Both the position numbers and the translations under genes were made by a program. From assembly GCA_050946575.1 (NCBI GenBank), contig JBMNVB010000006.1, positions 1-64,000 of the forward strand: DNA of 64,000 bases, written 5' to 3'. The notes under the pieces are model-generated. The model was not told the DNA's origin and searched no databases. It saw only the letters and a program-made list of their open reading frames with translations. The DNA is from JALCRY01 sp050946575. Lineage in GTDB: Bacteria; Bacillota; Clostridia; Peptostreptococcales; Anaerovoracaceae. This document shows, in pieces, positions 23,782 to 32,656 of the stretch. Position 1 is the stretch's first letter. Each line of letters begins with the position of its first letter.

Positions 23782-25458
23782 CTAGAACAGTCCGGATATC
23801 TTCCCCGTGCTGTCGACATCGATCCTTTCGGCCGCAGGTCTCTTCGGCAGTCCCGGCATCGTCATGATGTCGCCCGTGAGAGCAACGATGAATCCCGCTC
23901 CCGCACTGACTTTGAGGTTCCTGACAGTGAGTGTGAAATCCTGCGGAGCTCCGAGAAGCGTCGGGTCATCCGAGAAACTGTATTGCGTCTTCGCCACGCA
24001 GATCGGCAGTTTGTCGAATCCGAGTTCTTCGAGCTGCTTTTTCTGCTTGAGCGCATTCTTCGTGAATGCGACATCCTTCGCGTGATATATCTTCTGAGCG
24101 ATATCCGTGAGCTTCTGATCAATGGATTCGTTCACGTCGTAGCTGAACTTGAAGTCTTTCGGCTCTTCGCAGAGTTTCACGACTTCCTTCGCGAGGGCCT
24201 CGCCGCCTTCGCCGCCCTTGGCCCATACTTCGCTGAGCGCTACATTCACGCCGAGTTCATTGCACTTCTGTTCCACGAGGTCGAGTTCCGCTTTCGTATC
24301 TGTCGGGAACGCGTTTATGGCAACGACCGTCGGCAGCCCGTAGACTTCCTTCATGTTCTGGACATGCTGGAGCAGGTTCGGGAGCCCCTTCTCGAGCGCT
24401 TCGAGGTTCTCATTGTTCAGGTCTTCCTTCGCGACTCCTCCGTGATGCTTGAGAGCTCTTACTGTAGCGACAACGACGCACGCATCAGGTTCGAGGCCTG
24501 CCATCCTGCATTTTATGTCGAGGAATTTCTCCGCTCCGAGGTCGGCACCGAATCCGGCCTCCGTGACCGTGTAGTCGGCGAGCTTCAGCGAGAGCTTCGT
24601 GGCCATGACCGAGTTGCACCCGTGCGCGATGTTCGCGAACGGTCCGCCGTGCACGAACGCCGGTGTATGTTCGAGCGTCTGTACCAGATTCGGCTTGAGC
24701 GCATCCTTCATGAGCGCCGCCATCGCGCCCTGCGCGTGCAGCTGACCGGCCGTGACCGGTTTGTCATCATAAGTGTATCCTACTACTATCCTCGAGAATC
24801 TCTCCTTGAGATCATCAATGTCCGAAGCGAGGCACAGTATCGCCATGATCTCGCTCGCGACAGTGATGTCGAATCCGTCCTCGCGCGGAGTGCCGTTCGC
24901 CTTGCCGCGGAGTCCGTCCACAATGTATCTGAGCTGCCTGTCGTTCATGTCGACGCAGCGCTTCCATGTGATCTTCCTGGTATCGATACCGAGCTCGTTT
25001 CCGTGATTGATATGGTTGTCGAGCATTGCCGCGAGCAGATTGTTCGCAGCGCCGATAGCGTGCATGTCGCCCGTGAAATGCAGGTTTATGTCTTCCATAG
25101 GTACTACCTGAGCGTATCCGCCTCCGGCGGCGCCGCCCTTTATCCCGAATACGGGTCCGAGCGACGGTTCTCTGAGAGCCGTCATTGCGTTCTTCCCAAT
25201 GCGCTGGAGCCCGTCCACGAGTCCTACTGTCGTCGTGGTCTTGCCTTCTCCTGCAGGCGTGGGTGTGATCGCCGTTACAAGAACGAGTTTGCCGTTCGGC
25301 TTGTCAGCCAGGTCGTTCAGAATGTTGTAGTCGATCTTGGCTTTGTAATTCCCGTAGTATTCGACATATTTCTCGTCGATCCCGGCTTTTTCCGCGATCT
25401 CACTGATTTTTTTCATTTCATTTTCCTGCGCGATCTCGATATCGGTTTTGATTTTCAT
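23782..25458 (-). CDS. fhs: formate--tetrahydrofolate ligase
   Basis: 558 residues, the standard length. P-loop TPTPAGEGKTTTTVGL (about 66-81), the REPSLGPVFGIKGGAAGGGY segment (about 97-116), and the ATP/formyl-phosphate site region. It activates formate with ATP to 10-formyl-THF, the first folate step of the Wood-Ljungdahl methyl branch, or runs in reverse to make ATP during purine or amino-acid degradation. The strong start site GAGGAGG precedes the ATG. First gene of the fhs-fchA-folD operon. Its upstream region holds a LysR-type inverted repeat overlapping a promoter. No CO dehydrogenase gene is in the window, so acetogenesis is not implied. Confidence 0.97.
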   Translation of the reverse strand: MKIKTDIEIAQENEMKKISEIAEKAGIDEKYVEYYGNYKAKIDYNILNDLADKPNGKLVLVTAITPTPAGEGKTTTTVGLVDGLQRIGKNAMTALREPSLGPVFGIKGGAAGGGYAQVVPMEDINLHFTGDMHAIGAANNLLAAMLDNHINHGNELGIDTRKITWKRCVDMNDRQLRYIVDGLRGKANGTPREDGFDITVASEIMAILCLASDIDDLKERFSRIVVGYTYDDKPVTAGQLHAQGAMAALMKDALKPNLVQTLEHTPAFVHGGPFANIAHGCNSVMATKLSLKLADYTVTEAGFGADLGAEKFLDIKCRMAGLEPDACVVVATVRALKHHGGVAKEDLNNENLEALEKGLPNLLQHVQNMKEVYGLPTVVAINAFPTDTKAELDLVEQKCNELGVNVALSEVWAKGGEGGEALAKEVVKLCEEPKDFKFSYDVNESIDQKLTDIAQKIYHAKDVAFTKNALKQKKQLEELGFDKLPICVAKTQYSFSDDPTLLGAPQDFTLTVRNLKVSAGAGFIVALTGDIMTMPGLPKRPAAERIDVDSTGKISGLF

Positions 25459-25635
25459 GGATAGATCCTCCTCTTTACATTTTTTAACGCATTGATTGTA
25501 TCATTTTTTATGCGGTCTGAGGTTCCGCTGAACGTGCAATTTTTATATCTTTTTCGGCGCCTCCCCGCTTTTCCTGCTGCCATAATAACTATACCATCAA
25601 TCAATGGTGAAATAAAGCGGCATTTATTTAACGAA

Positions 25636-25657
25636 TAGTTGATGTAGTATTCAACTA
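25636..25657. promoter_or_regulatory. LysR-type operator between fhs and lysR
   Basis: TAGTTGA (25636-25642), 8 bp, TCAACTA (25651-25657): perfect 7-bp arms. On the minus strand it contains TTGAAT, which with a 17-bp spacer and TTAAAT forms a promoter candidate for fhs. On the plus strand it lies just upstream of the lysR -35. Confidence 0.6.
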
Positions 25658-25663
25658 AATCGA

Positions 25664-25692
25664 TTGACGTATATCCGGATTGCTTTTATAAT
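25664..25692 (+). promoter_or_regulatory. promoter of the LysR gene
   Basis: TTGACG (25664-25669), 17 bp, TATAAT (25687-25692), then AGGAGG before the ATG at 25713. Confidence 0.8.
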
Positions 25693-25712
25693 TCTCTTAC
25701 AGGAGGTGCGTT

Positions 25713-26585
25713 ATGTCGCTTTATCCTTACGTTGTTTTCGGCTCGATCGTGGAGCATAAGAGTTTTACGAAGGCCGCCGAGGAACTCGGAGTGACTCCGT
25801 CCACAGTCAGTCACACGATATCCAAACTTGAAGATGAACTCGGATTCCCGCTCTTCATAAGGAGCAGAGGCTCCGTGCAGCTTACGGACAGCGGAAGGCA
25901 GCTGCTCCCGACCATCATGAATTATCTGAAGCTTGAGAACAAGCTCGATGAGACCTGCGCTGAAATCAACGGGCTCGAGCGCGGGACCGTGCGCGTCGGC
26001 GCGTTCAACTCCGTAACGATGGCGTGGCTGCCGGACATCATAAAGAAGTATCACAGACAGTGGCCGGGCATTGAGATACACATAAAGCAGGCGGGATACC
26101 GCGAGATCCTGACCGATATCGAAAGCGGGATGCTCGACATCGGATTCGTGACTCAGGATACGGCGCCCGGGATGGAGATGACACCTCTTTACCGCGACCC
26201 GCTCCTTTTTGTCACGCCAAAGTCGTTTCGGCCGAAAAACGGGGATTATGTAACGCGCGATGAGATCAGGACCCTGCCGGTCGCTATCCAGGAGGGGTCG
26301 GAGGCGGATACGCTCAGGTTCCTCAGGGAACTCGGGATGTCTACAAATACGAACGTTAAGATCTCTGACGACTCGTCGCTGATAGCGGTCATAAGCGCCG
26401 GGATAAGCAATGCGGTGATGCCTTCTCTTCTGTTCAACGGAACGGAAGATGTCGCGACGTATCCGATAGATCCGCCCGCGTACAGAGTCATTTCGCTGAT
26501 CACAGTCAAGAATAAATTCCTGTCGCCGGCAGCGGAGAAAATGAAGGATATGATACTCGAATATACAGACCGGCTGAACGGCTGA
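25713..26585 (+). CDS. LysR family regulator, divergent from fhs
   Basis: 290 residues. N-terminal winged helix-turn-helix (FTKAAEELGVTPSTVSHTIS, about 19-38), linker helix, and periplasmic-binding-like effector domain. It shares phrases with the second LysR at 28244-29167, such as the VGAFNSVTMAWLPDI/IGAYSSVTVEWLPDI segment, so the two are paralogs. Divergent placement over a shared 254-bp region with a perfect inverted repeat predicts control of the fhs-fchA-folD operon and autoregulation. The inducer is unknown. Confidence 0.93.
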   Translation: MSLYPYVVFGSIVEHKSFTKAAEELGVTPSTVSHTISKLEDELGFPLFIRSRGSVQLTDSGRQLLPTIMNYLKLENKLDETCAEINGLERGTVRVGAFNSVTMAWLPDIIKKYHRQWPGIEIHIKQAGYREILTDIESGMLDIGFVTQDTAPGMEMTPLYRDPLLFVTPKSFRPKNGDYVTRDEIRTLPVAIQEGSEADTLRFLRELGMSTNTNVKISDDSSLIAVISAGISNAVMPSLLFNGTEDVATYPIDPPAYRVISLITVKNKFLSPAAEKMKDMILEYTDRLNG

Positions 26586-26668
26586 CAGGTTCTGTAAGTT
26601 TTTCTGTTCCGGATTACGATCCGGATGGGCGGCCCTTATCATGACCGCCGCGGCCGGTACGCGAAAAA

Positions 26669-26701
26669 GCCCGGGAAGGCAGCCGCGCCGCCTTCCCGGG
26701 C
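26669..26701. terminator. bidirectional terminator
   Basis: A 12-bp perfect GC-rich stem (GCCCGGGAAGGC 26669-26680 with 26690-26701) flanked by aaaaa on the left and t-rich sequence on the right. It lies between convergent lysR and the hydrolase gene. Confidence 0.9.
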
Positions 26702-26725
26702 TCATTGTTTCTTCTTATTAAATGC

Positions 26726-27571
26726 CTATCCCCTGACCCACTCGACGAGTTTCTTCGCTATGATCTCAGTGAGCTCGAGGCGCCTGTCCGAGAAGCAGTG
26801 CTCGCACGGCAGGCTCGTGAATTCCGTCAGGCCCTTTCCGCAGGCCGAGATCGTGTCATAGAGATACTTCGCATTGACGGCTTCTTTCGCGCATGTATCG
26901 CCGGACGCCCCGATTATCAGGACGGGCACTTCCGCGATCTTCTCCTTCTTGCTCGCGACTTCGTACTCTTTATAATGCACTTCGAGTTCATCGAACATGT
27001 CGGCGTCGGAAGCCTTCAGCCAGTACTGGCCGGCGCTGATCAGTTCATGAAGGTTATCGTATTCTTCCTTCGATTCGAGCGACAGTCTGTATTCGTGGCC
27101 GAAATCATACGGCGCGAGCGCGATGCCGCCTTTTACTCCGTCGCAGTCGGCGACTGTATGCAGCGTAGCGAATCCGCCCATGCTGTGCCCGACAACGAAA
27201 ATATTATCAGGGTCGATCGAGTACAGCTCCCGGTTCTCTTTATCCTGAAGGAGAGCGAGGGCCGTCTTCGCGTCATCCAGTACATTCCCGAATCTGAATT
27301 CTCCGTCCGAACCCCAGGAACCCGAATAATGGAACGTGAGCACTATGAATCCGGCTCTCCTCAGTCCCTGAGCGATGTCGAGGTTCTGTTCATTCCCCGG
27401 GAATCCGTGCAGCAGCAGTACCGCCGGATGCGGTCCCGCGCCTCCCGGGCGGAACAGAAGTCCGAACATCGTGCCGCGGCCTCCCTGTATCAGCAGCTCC
27501 GTTTCACACGGAGCCTCTTCATTTTCACCGTAAACTCTATCCCTGCAAAGATAATCAAGATCCAAACTCAT
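26726..27571 (-). CDS. alpha/beta hydrolase (dienelactone hydrolase/peptidase-like)
   Basis: 281 residues from the ATG at 27571, which has GGAGG 8 nt upstream; upstream in-frame codons are translated only on paper. Oxyanion-hole motif VLLLHGFPGNEQ (about 49-60), nucleophile elbow VVGHSMGGFA (about 130-139), aspartate in VLIIGASGDTCA, and catalytic His candidate in SLPCEHCFSDRR. The family includes acyl esterases and peptidases; substrate is not inferable. The cysteine next to the C-terminal histidine is unusual but not diagnostic. It is flanked by C1-folate genes without an evident link. Confidence 0.82.
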   Translation of the reverse strand: MSLDLDYLCRDRVYGENEEAPCETELLIQGGRGTMFGLLFRPGGAGPHPAVLLLHGFPGNEQNLDIAQGLRRAGFIVLTFHYSGSWGSDGEFRFGNVLDDAKTALALLQDKENRELYSIDPDNIFVVGHSMGGFATLHTVADCDGVKGGIALAPYDFGHEYRLSLESKEEYDNLHELISAGQYWLKASDADMFDELEVHYKEYEVASKKEKIAEVPVLIIGASGDTCAKEAVNAKYLYDTISACGKGLTEFTSLPCEHCFSDRRLELTEIIAKKLVEWVRG

Positions 27572-27683
27572 AGACGTACCTCCGATCCGTATCTTCATTT
27601 TACAATTTATTTTATCCTTTTTCAGACGATTCGTAAAATCATTATTTTGCACGCGCATCATGAAGTCACGTTCATGTATGCGG

Positions 27684-28259
27684 TCAGAGTCTGTAGATTT
27701 TCTCCTCCGAGATCACGATGCTGAACCGCAGGTCGTGCTCGTCCTCCGGCACCTCGTCGAGCATGATCCTCTCCCGGCAGATCAGCGCGCGCGGAAAATC
27801 CGCGTGCTCGAGATATCTGTCGTAGTAGCCGCCTCCGAACCCGAGCCTCTGCCCGCTTCTTCCGGCCGCGCAGCATGGCACGACGGCAAAGCCTATCTCT
27901 TCCGGCGGGACGGGCCTGCAGCCCTCCTTCGGTTCGCGTATGCCGAACTTTCCGGTCTCGAGATCGTCGTACGATCTTATCTCGAAGCAATGCATTATGC
28001 CCGGTTCATCCGAACACTTCGGGACGCAGACAGTCTTCCCCGCGTCCAGAGCATTGATAATAACCGGACGAGTGTTTATCTCTCCCGGCATGCTGACGAA
28101 ACAGAACACCGTATCCGCGCTCTTATACTCCGGAAGCGATATGATCTTTTTCGCGATCTCCGCGTCCGCCGCCTCCCTGTACCCGACAGGCAGCGCATTG
28201 ATTTTTTCTTTTGCGGCCTTCCTCGCCGCGGCCTTTCTTTCCTTTATCGATATCTCCAC
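27684..28259 (-). CDS. 5-formyltetrahydrofolate cyclo-ligase
   Basis: 191 residues. It converts 5-formyl-THF to 5,10-methenyl-THF with ATP, returning a storage folate to the C1 pool. Family signs: N-terminal basic helix (KERKAAARKAAKEKI), substrate region KCSDEPGIMHCF, and the nucleotide motif GQRLGFGGGYYDRYL (about 141-155). The ORF overlaps the upstream LysR gene by 16 bp, so the pair is co-transcribed. Together with folT, fhs, fchA and folD it makes this stretch a folate-C1 neighbourhood. Confidence 0.94.
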   Translation of the reverse strand: MEISIKERKAAARKAAKEKINALPVGYREAADAEIAKKIISLPEYKSADTVFCFVSMPGEINTRPVIINALDAGKTVCVPKCSDEPGIMHCFEIRSYDDLETGKFGIREPKEGCRPVPPEEIGFAVVPCCAAGRSGQRLGFGGGYYDRYLEHADFPRALICRERIMLDEVPEDEHDLRFSIVISEEKIYRL

Positions 28260-29167
28260 TGGCGTTTCCCTTCCTCGATATTATTCAATCCGTTTTCGTC
28301 TATGTAAGCGAGTATCCCGTCCACCATCGCGTGCGCCGCCGGCGTCATGAATTCGCGCTGCGGCACGGCGATCTCCACCGTCCGGTATACTTCCGGCTTT
28401 ATCCTGAGAACACGGACCCTGTCCGAAAACGCGCGCACGGACAGCTCGGGCGCGATGGCTACGCCTATTCCCTTCGACACGAGGGCGACCATCGCTATGT
28501 CGCTCCGTATTATGAACTCGTGCTTCGGATCGATCTCATATTCGTGCATCAATGCGCGGACGTCCGCGTCGAATCCCGGCGACTGGAGTATGAATGTCCG
28601 GTCGCGGAGCTCGTCCATGGTAATGTTCTTTTTGTTTTTCCGGAACATGCCCGGCGGCGCGATGCACACCATCGGGTCTTTGTATACGGGCATTACCGAA
28701 TAGGATTCGTCTATCGGGACATTTTCAGACAGGAATCCTATATCGACGGCTCCCCGCCTCATCAGTTCCATCACATTCGAATACCCGCCCTGCTCGACCG
28801 TGACACTGATGCCCGGATACCGCTCGTGATATGCGGCAATGATGTCCGGCAGCCATTCGACGGTGACGGAGCTGTAAGCGCCGATGCGGACGCTGCCCTT
28901 CGACAGGCCGACTATCTGCGCGGACTCCTGCATGAGCCTGTTGTCGCACATGATGATGTCCTTTACATTTTCGAGCACCTGCATGCCCTCGTTCGTTATC
29001 ACTATCCCGCGCCTGTCGCGTATGAACAGCGGGAACCCCATCTGCTCCTCCAGCCTCGCGATCGTATGGCTCACGGCGGAAGATGTTATATGCAGATTTT
29101 CCGCGGCGCGGGCGAAACTCCCCTGCTCCGCGACTTCATAAAAAACCTTGTACGAATAAATGGACAT
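28244..29167 (-). CDS. LysR family regulator, overlapping the cyclo-ligase gene
   Basis: 307 residues from the ATG at 29167, which follows GAGGAG by 9 nt; longer in-frame starts have no ribosome site. Helix-turn-helix FARAAENLHITSSAVSHTIA (about 19-38) and a substrate-binding domain similar to that of the other LysR in this window. The C-terminus overlaps the downstream 5-formyl-THF cyclo-ligase by 16 bp. This unusual same-strand arrangement means regulator and enzyme share a message. Target and ligand unknown. Confidence 0.92.
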   Translation of the reverse strand: MSIYSYKVFYEVAEQGSFARAAENLHITSSAVSHTIARLEEQMGFPLFIRDRRGIVITNEGMQVLENVKDIIMCDNRLMQESAQIVGLSKGSVRIGAYSSVTVEWLPDIIAAYHERYPGISVTVEQGGYSNVMELMRRGAVDIGFLSENVPIDESYSVMPVYKDPMVCIAPPGMFRKNKKNITMDELRDRTFILQSPGFDADVRALMHEYEIDPKHEFIIRSDIAMVALVSKGIGVAIAPELSVRAFSDRVRVLRIKPEVYRTVEIAVPQREFMTPAAHAMVDGILAYIDENGLNNIEEGKRQWRYR

Positions 29168-29262
29168 TGTGAACGTCTCCTCATGCATCGGGACAGATAA
29201 TACTCCTGACCTAATGTTAAAATACACCTGCGGTTTCGTCAAGCATCCCGCTGCCGCGTGAA

Positions 29263-29290
29263 AAGAAAAAGGACGCTTTCGCGTCCCTTT
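29263..29290 (-). terminator. terminator downstream of asparaginase
   Basis: Minus-strand stem GGACGC/GCGTCC (29271-29286, tetraloop) followed by TTTTTCTTTT. It lies about 160 bp past the asparaginase stop and before the LysR promoter region. Confidence 0.7.
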
Positions 29291-29447
29291 TCTCAGTTTC
29301 ATGTTTGTCCGTGTTTACTATTCATTATCATATTAGAGAGGGTGAGAACAAAAGATTATGTTTAGCACATTTCCTTTTTGCATCTTTATAATAGCGCCGG
29401 ACTCTTAAATGAATCTTAAAAAAGCAAAAAATATTTTTAAGATTGTT

Positions 29448-30479
29448 TTAAGGCTCTGACAGCTGTTCACGCCCCCTCGTGAAGATGATATCGCTGTTCA
29501 CCGTATGGTAGAATTCCCTGCGCACCAGTGCGTAGTCCCGGATCCCTCTCCCCATGATCCACATGAGTTTCGTGATCGCGGATTCAAGCGTCATGTCGTA
29601 GGCCTCGATGAGGCCGAAGTCGTTTTTCACTTTCGCGCCGACCTCGTACACCGTCATGTCGCTGCCCTCGTTCACGACCTGGGTCGCCATGACGACGATC
29701 TTGTTCTCCTTCTCGATACGTTCGCGCATCAGTTTGTAGAACTCTTCCGCGAGCGCGGCCGGAAGGCCTCCGACTCCGAAACTCTCGATAACGATGCAGT
29801 TGTAATGGTCCAGCAGATAGTCAAGTATCTCAGGCTTCATGCCCGGTATCAGCTTCAGCGGGAAAATGCTGTCGTCCATCTCATGATAGAATGTCACCGG
29901 CTCCTTCAGCGGCACGGGCGGCATATATCTTATCACCCGTTCGTCCTGTATTATCGCGGGCGTCGGGAAATTTATGCTCGAAAACGCGTTATAGCTTTTC
30001 GCATGTTCCTTTTTCGCCCTCGTGCCGACGATGACCTTTCCGTCGAAAACGATGGAAACGTCCTGTGATTCATCGTCCGCCGCGTAGATGAAGCTGTTCA
30101 GCAGATTGTTCCTCGCGTCGGTGCTGTCGCTGTCTATAGGCTTCTGCGCGCCCGTGATCACTACGGGCTTGCGGGAATTCTGTATCATGTACGACAATGC
30201 GGCCGCCGTGTAGGCGAGCGTATCCGTGCCGTGGCAGATGACGAACCCGTCGTATTTGTCATAGTTCTCTTCGACAGTCCCGGCCATCAGCTTCCAGTAT
30301 TCCGGGGTCACGTTCGTACTGTCGATATCGCATATCTGGACGGTATCGATATCACAGACATCTGCGACTTTAGGTATATATGACAGCAATTCGTCCGCGG
30401 ACAGCGCGGGCGCGAGACCGAATTCCGTCGAATGCGACGCTATCGTCCCGCCTGTTCCGATCATAAGAATCTTTTTCAT
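29448..30479 (-). CDS. L-asparaginase (type I-like)
   Basis: 343 residues. Nucleophile motif IGTGGTIAS with Thr12, second threonine-aspartate pair in VICHGTDTLAYTA (about 80-92), and the lysine segment RKPVVITGAQKP (about 104-115). It hydrolyses asparagine to aspartate and ammonia. No signal peptide, so cytoplasmic. GGAG lies 6 nt before the ATG, and an extended -10 (TGATATAAT) sits about 30 bp upstream, overlapping the divergent XRE promoter. The divergent XRE regulator is a candidate controller. Confidence 0.93.
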   Translation of the reverse strand: MKKILMIGTGGTIASHSTEFGLAPALSADELLSYIPKVADVCDIDTVQICDIDSTNVTPEYWKLMAGTVEENYDKYDGFVICHGTDTLAYTAAALSYMIQNSRKPVVITGAQKPIDSDSTDARNNLLNSFIYAADDESQDVSIVFDGKVIVGTRAKKEHAKSYNAFSSINFPTPAIIQDERVIRYMPPVPLKEPVTFYHEMDDSIFPLKLIPGMKPEILDYLLDHYNCIVIESFGVGGLPAALAEEFYKLMRERIEKENKIVVMATQVVNEGSDMTVYEVGAKVKNDFGLIEAYDMTLESAITKLMWIMGRGIRDYALVRREFYHTVNSDIIFTRGREQLSEP

Positions 30480-30520
30480 ATCATACTCCGTTCGTTCCTA
30501 CCCACACGCATTATATCACA

Positions 30521-30549
30521 TTGACACCGGTTTCACGGATTGATATATT
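30521..30549 (+). promoter_or_regulatory. promoter of the XRE regulator
   Basis: TTGACA (30521-30526), 17 bp, TATATT (30544-30549). The predicted start is about 10 nt before the coding region. It overlaps the divergent asparaginase promoter. Confidence 0.75.
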
Positions 30550-30566
30550 GTCATCGGGAGAAAATC

Positions 30567-31277
30567 ATGAGTAAAATAAGTGACCACGTCGGAAAAAGAA
30601 TACGTCTCTACAGAAAGAGCCAGCGCCTGTCACTCGAGGATTTCAGCGGGATCATCGGGAAAAGCAAGTCCACTATCTCGAAATACGAAAACGGTGAGAT
30701 ATCGGTCGACATAGACACGCTGTACAGCATTGCCGAAGCGCTCGGCATTTCGCTGTCGCAGCTGCTCGATTACAGCGAGAAGGCCGCCCCGCCCGTTTCG
30801 GAGGACGCGATGGGCTTTTTCGCGAATGCGCAGTATATGTATTTATACTATCTTGTCGGAACACCTAAATCTGTGATCCGGTGCGTGCTGGAATTCGACA
30901 AAACAAACGAAGGAAACCGTGTCATCATGTACGGCGACGTAAAGGACATGAGCAGTTTTTACGACTGCCGGCAGCTTTATTACGGAAATGTAAGCTACAG
31001 CGATTCTTTCGTGAACATGTTCATGGTGAACCAGTCGAACAATTCGGAACAGGATCTGCTCACTGTACCGACGCCGATGAAGAATACGGACTATGTGTTC
31101 GGGCTGATCTCCGGCATCTACGAAAAGTACCGGATGCCCATTTCGACGCGGGTGCTTCTCAGTCTCCGTGACGACTATACGGAGGAACAGCTCTCCGAAA
31201 TGCTGACCCTCGACAGGAACGACATGAAGGAGATCAGGAAGTACAACGTATTCATGCTGCCTACGCTCTGGCGGTAG
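30567..31277 (+). CDS. XRE-type regulator with uncharacterised C-terminal domain
   Basis: 236 residues from the ATG at 30567 (GGGAG 7 nt upstream). The Cro/CI helix-turn-helix fills residues 5-65 (LSLEDFSGIIGKSKSTISKY then ENGEISVDIDTLYSIAEALG). The remaining 170 residues are a folded, non-repetitive domain that I do not recognise; it is rich in aromatic residues (AQYMYLYYLVG) and has no DNA-binding or peptidase motif. Divergent from asparaginase with overlapping promoters. It could sense an amino acid or nucleotide, but nothing in the sequence proves it. Confidence 0.88.
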   Translation: MSKISDHVGKRIRLYRKSQRLSLEDFSGIIGKSKSTISKYENGEISVDIDTLYSIAEALGISLSQLLDYSEKAAPPVSEDAMGFFANAQYMYLYYLVGTPKSVIRCVLEFDKTNEGNRVIMYGDVKDMSSFYDCRQLYYGNVSYSDSFVNMFMVNQSNNSEQDLLTVPTPMKNTDYVFGLISGIYEKYRMPISTRVLLSLRDDYTEEQLSEMLTLDRNDMKEIRKYNVFMLPTLWR

Positions 31278-31344
31278 CGTCGGGACGGCGGGGCCGCGGA
31301 GCGGATCGCGCCGGCGCAGGGAATATTGCCCGCACGAAAAATAA

Positions 31345-31376
31345 AAAAGGGCCCCGGCCTGAGCCGGGGTCCCTGT
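31345..31376. terminator. bidirectional terminator
   Basis: GGGCCCCGGC, loop ctga, GCCGGGGTCCC, preceded by aaaaaa and followed by tgtttctgt. It lies between the XRE gene and the convergent aminotransferase. Confidence 0.85.
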
Positions 31377-31404
31377 TTCTGTCTCAGATATTACAGATTC
31401 TGAA

Positions 31405-32586
31405 CTACATGAGCTCCTTGATCGTTTCGGCAAGAGCCGTGATGCCCTGTACGATCTTGTCCTCAGGCATGCACGAATAGTTCATTCTGAAGCAGTTATA
31501 TACTCCGCCGTTCGGGAAGAATGTGTCGCCCGGTACGAACGCAACGTTCTTCTCGAGAGCCTTCATATAAACATCCTGCGCCTTCATATTCTCAGGCAGC
31601 GTTACCCAGAGGAACAGTCCGCCGTCCGGATGCGTCCACTTTACGCCTTCCGGGAACGTCTTTTCCATCGTGTCGAGCATGATCTGTCTTCTCTTTCCGT
31701 AGACCTCTCTGATCTGCGCTACGTGAGCGTCGAGATCGAACATGTCGATCCACTTCGCAGTCTCCATCTGGGAGATAGTCGAAGCCTGAAGAGCCGCGGC
31801 CTGAGCGATCTTGTTGTATCCGCTGAGGATCTCGTCCGAAGCGTTGACCCATCCGAGTCTGTAGCCAGGAGCCAGGATCTTCGAGAATGTTCCGAGATAA
31901 ATGACGAGGCCCTTTGTATCCAGCGATCTGAGCGACGGGAGATATTCTCCTTCATATCTGAGCTCGCCGTATGGGTTGTCCTCGATCACAGGGATCTCGT
32001 ACTTGTTTACGACATCCATGAAGTCCTTTCTTCTCTGCAGCGGCCATGTTCTGCCTGTAGGATTCTGGAAGTCAGGAATGACATAGATCATCTTTACTCT
32101 GTCGTTCTCAGCGAGGATCTTGTCGAGTTCAGCCGGGATAAGTCCGTTGTCATCTGTAGGAACTTCGATGAACTTAGGCTGGTTCATCTTGAACGCATTT
32201 ATAGCTCCGAGGTATGACGGGCTTTCAACAACAACGATATCGTCCTTGTCGAGGAACAGGCGTCCCGAATAGTCGAGGCCCTGCTGCGATCCGCTGGTGA
32301 TGAGGATATGATCAGCATCGGTATCGATATTGTTCTTAGCCTTCATTCTTTCCGCGATCTGCTCTCTCAGACGAGGGAAACCTTCTGTCGTGGAGTACTG
32401 CATAGCCACCTGGCCCTGCTCTTCCATAACGGCGTTAGCAGCCTTTTCCATCTCCCCTGTAGGGAAAAGTTCCGGTGCCGGCATTCCGCCTGCGAACGAG
32501 ATGATCTCCGGCTTCGCTGTCAGTTTGAGCAGCTCTCTGATCGCCGAACCTTCCATGTGTTCCATTCTGCTTGCGTATCTAATCAC
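31405..32586 (-). CDS. PLP-dependent aminotransferase (2-aminoadipate/aromatic transaminase type)
   Basis: 393 residues, fold type I, subfamily close to the MocR C-terminal domain and LysN/KAT-II enzymes. N-terminal substrate loop ISFAGGMPAPELFP (about 29-42), TSGSQQGLD (about 98-106), NPTGRTWP, and the PLP lysine Lys236 in GTFSKILAPGYRLGW. The start is GTG at 32586, with AGGAGG 7 nt upstream. Likely transaminates branched, aromatic or aminoadipate substrates to 2-oxoacids. The downstream CoA-transferase lies in the same direction, upstream on the message. Confidence 0.88.
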   Translation of the reverse strand: MIRYASRMEHMEGSAIRELLKLTAKPEIISFAGGMPAPELFPTGEMEKAANAVMEEQGQVAMQYSTTEGFPRLREQIAERMKAKNNIDTDADHILITSGSQQGLDYSGRLFLDKDDIVVVESPSYLGAINAFKMNQPKFIEVPTDDNGLIPAELDKILAENDRVKMIYVIPDFQNPTGRTWPLQRRKDFMDVVNKYEIPVIEDNPYGELRYEGEYLPSLRSLDTKGLVIYLGTFSKILAPGYRLGWVNASDEILSGYNKIAQAAALQASTISQMETAKWIDMFDLDAHVAQIREVYGKRRQIMLDTMEKTFPEGVKWTHPDGGLFLWVTLPENMKAQDVYMKALEKNVAFVPGDTFFPNGGVYNCFRMNYSCMPEDKIVQGITALAETIKELM

Positions 32587-32656
32587 GGTATTTCCTCCTA
32601 ACCTATAATTTAAATACTGCGTAGATCAATAACTTTTGTATACTCCTGCGATATGA

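Noticed and set aside
22283..25458. Complete Wood-Ljungdahl (acetogenesis) pathway
   Set aside because: Only the folate formyl/methenyl/methylene steps are present in the window; no CO dehydrogenase, corrinoid or methylene-THF reductase genes are seen.
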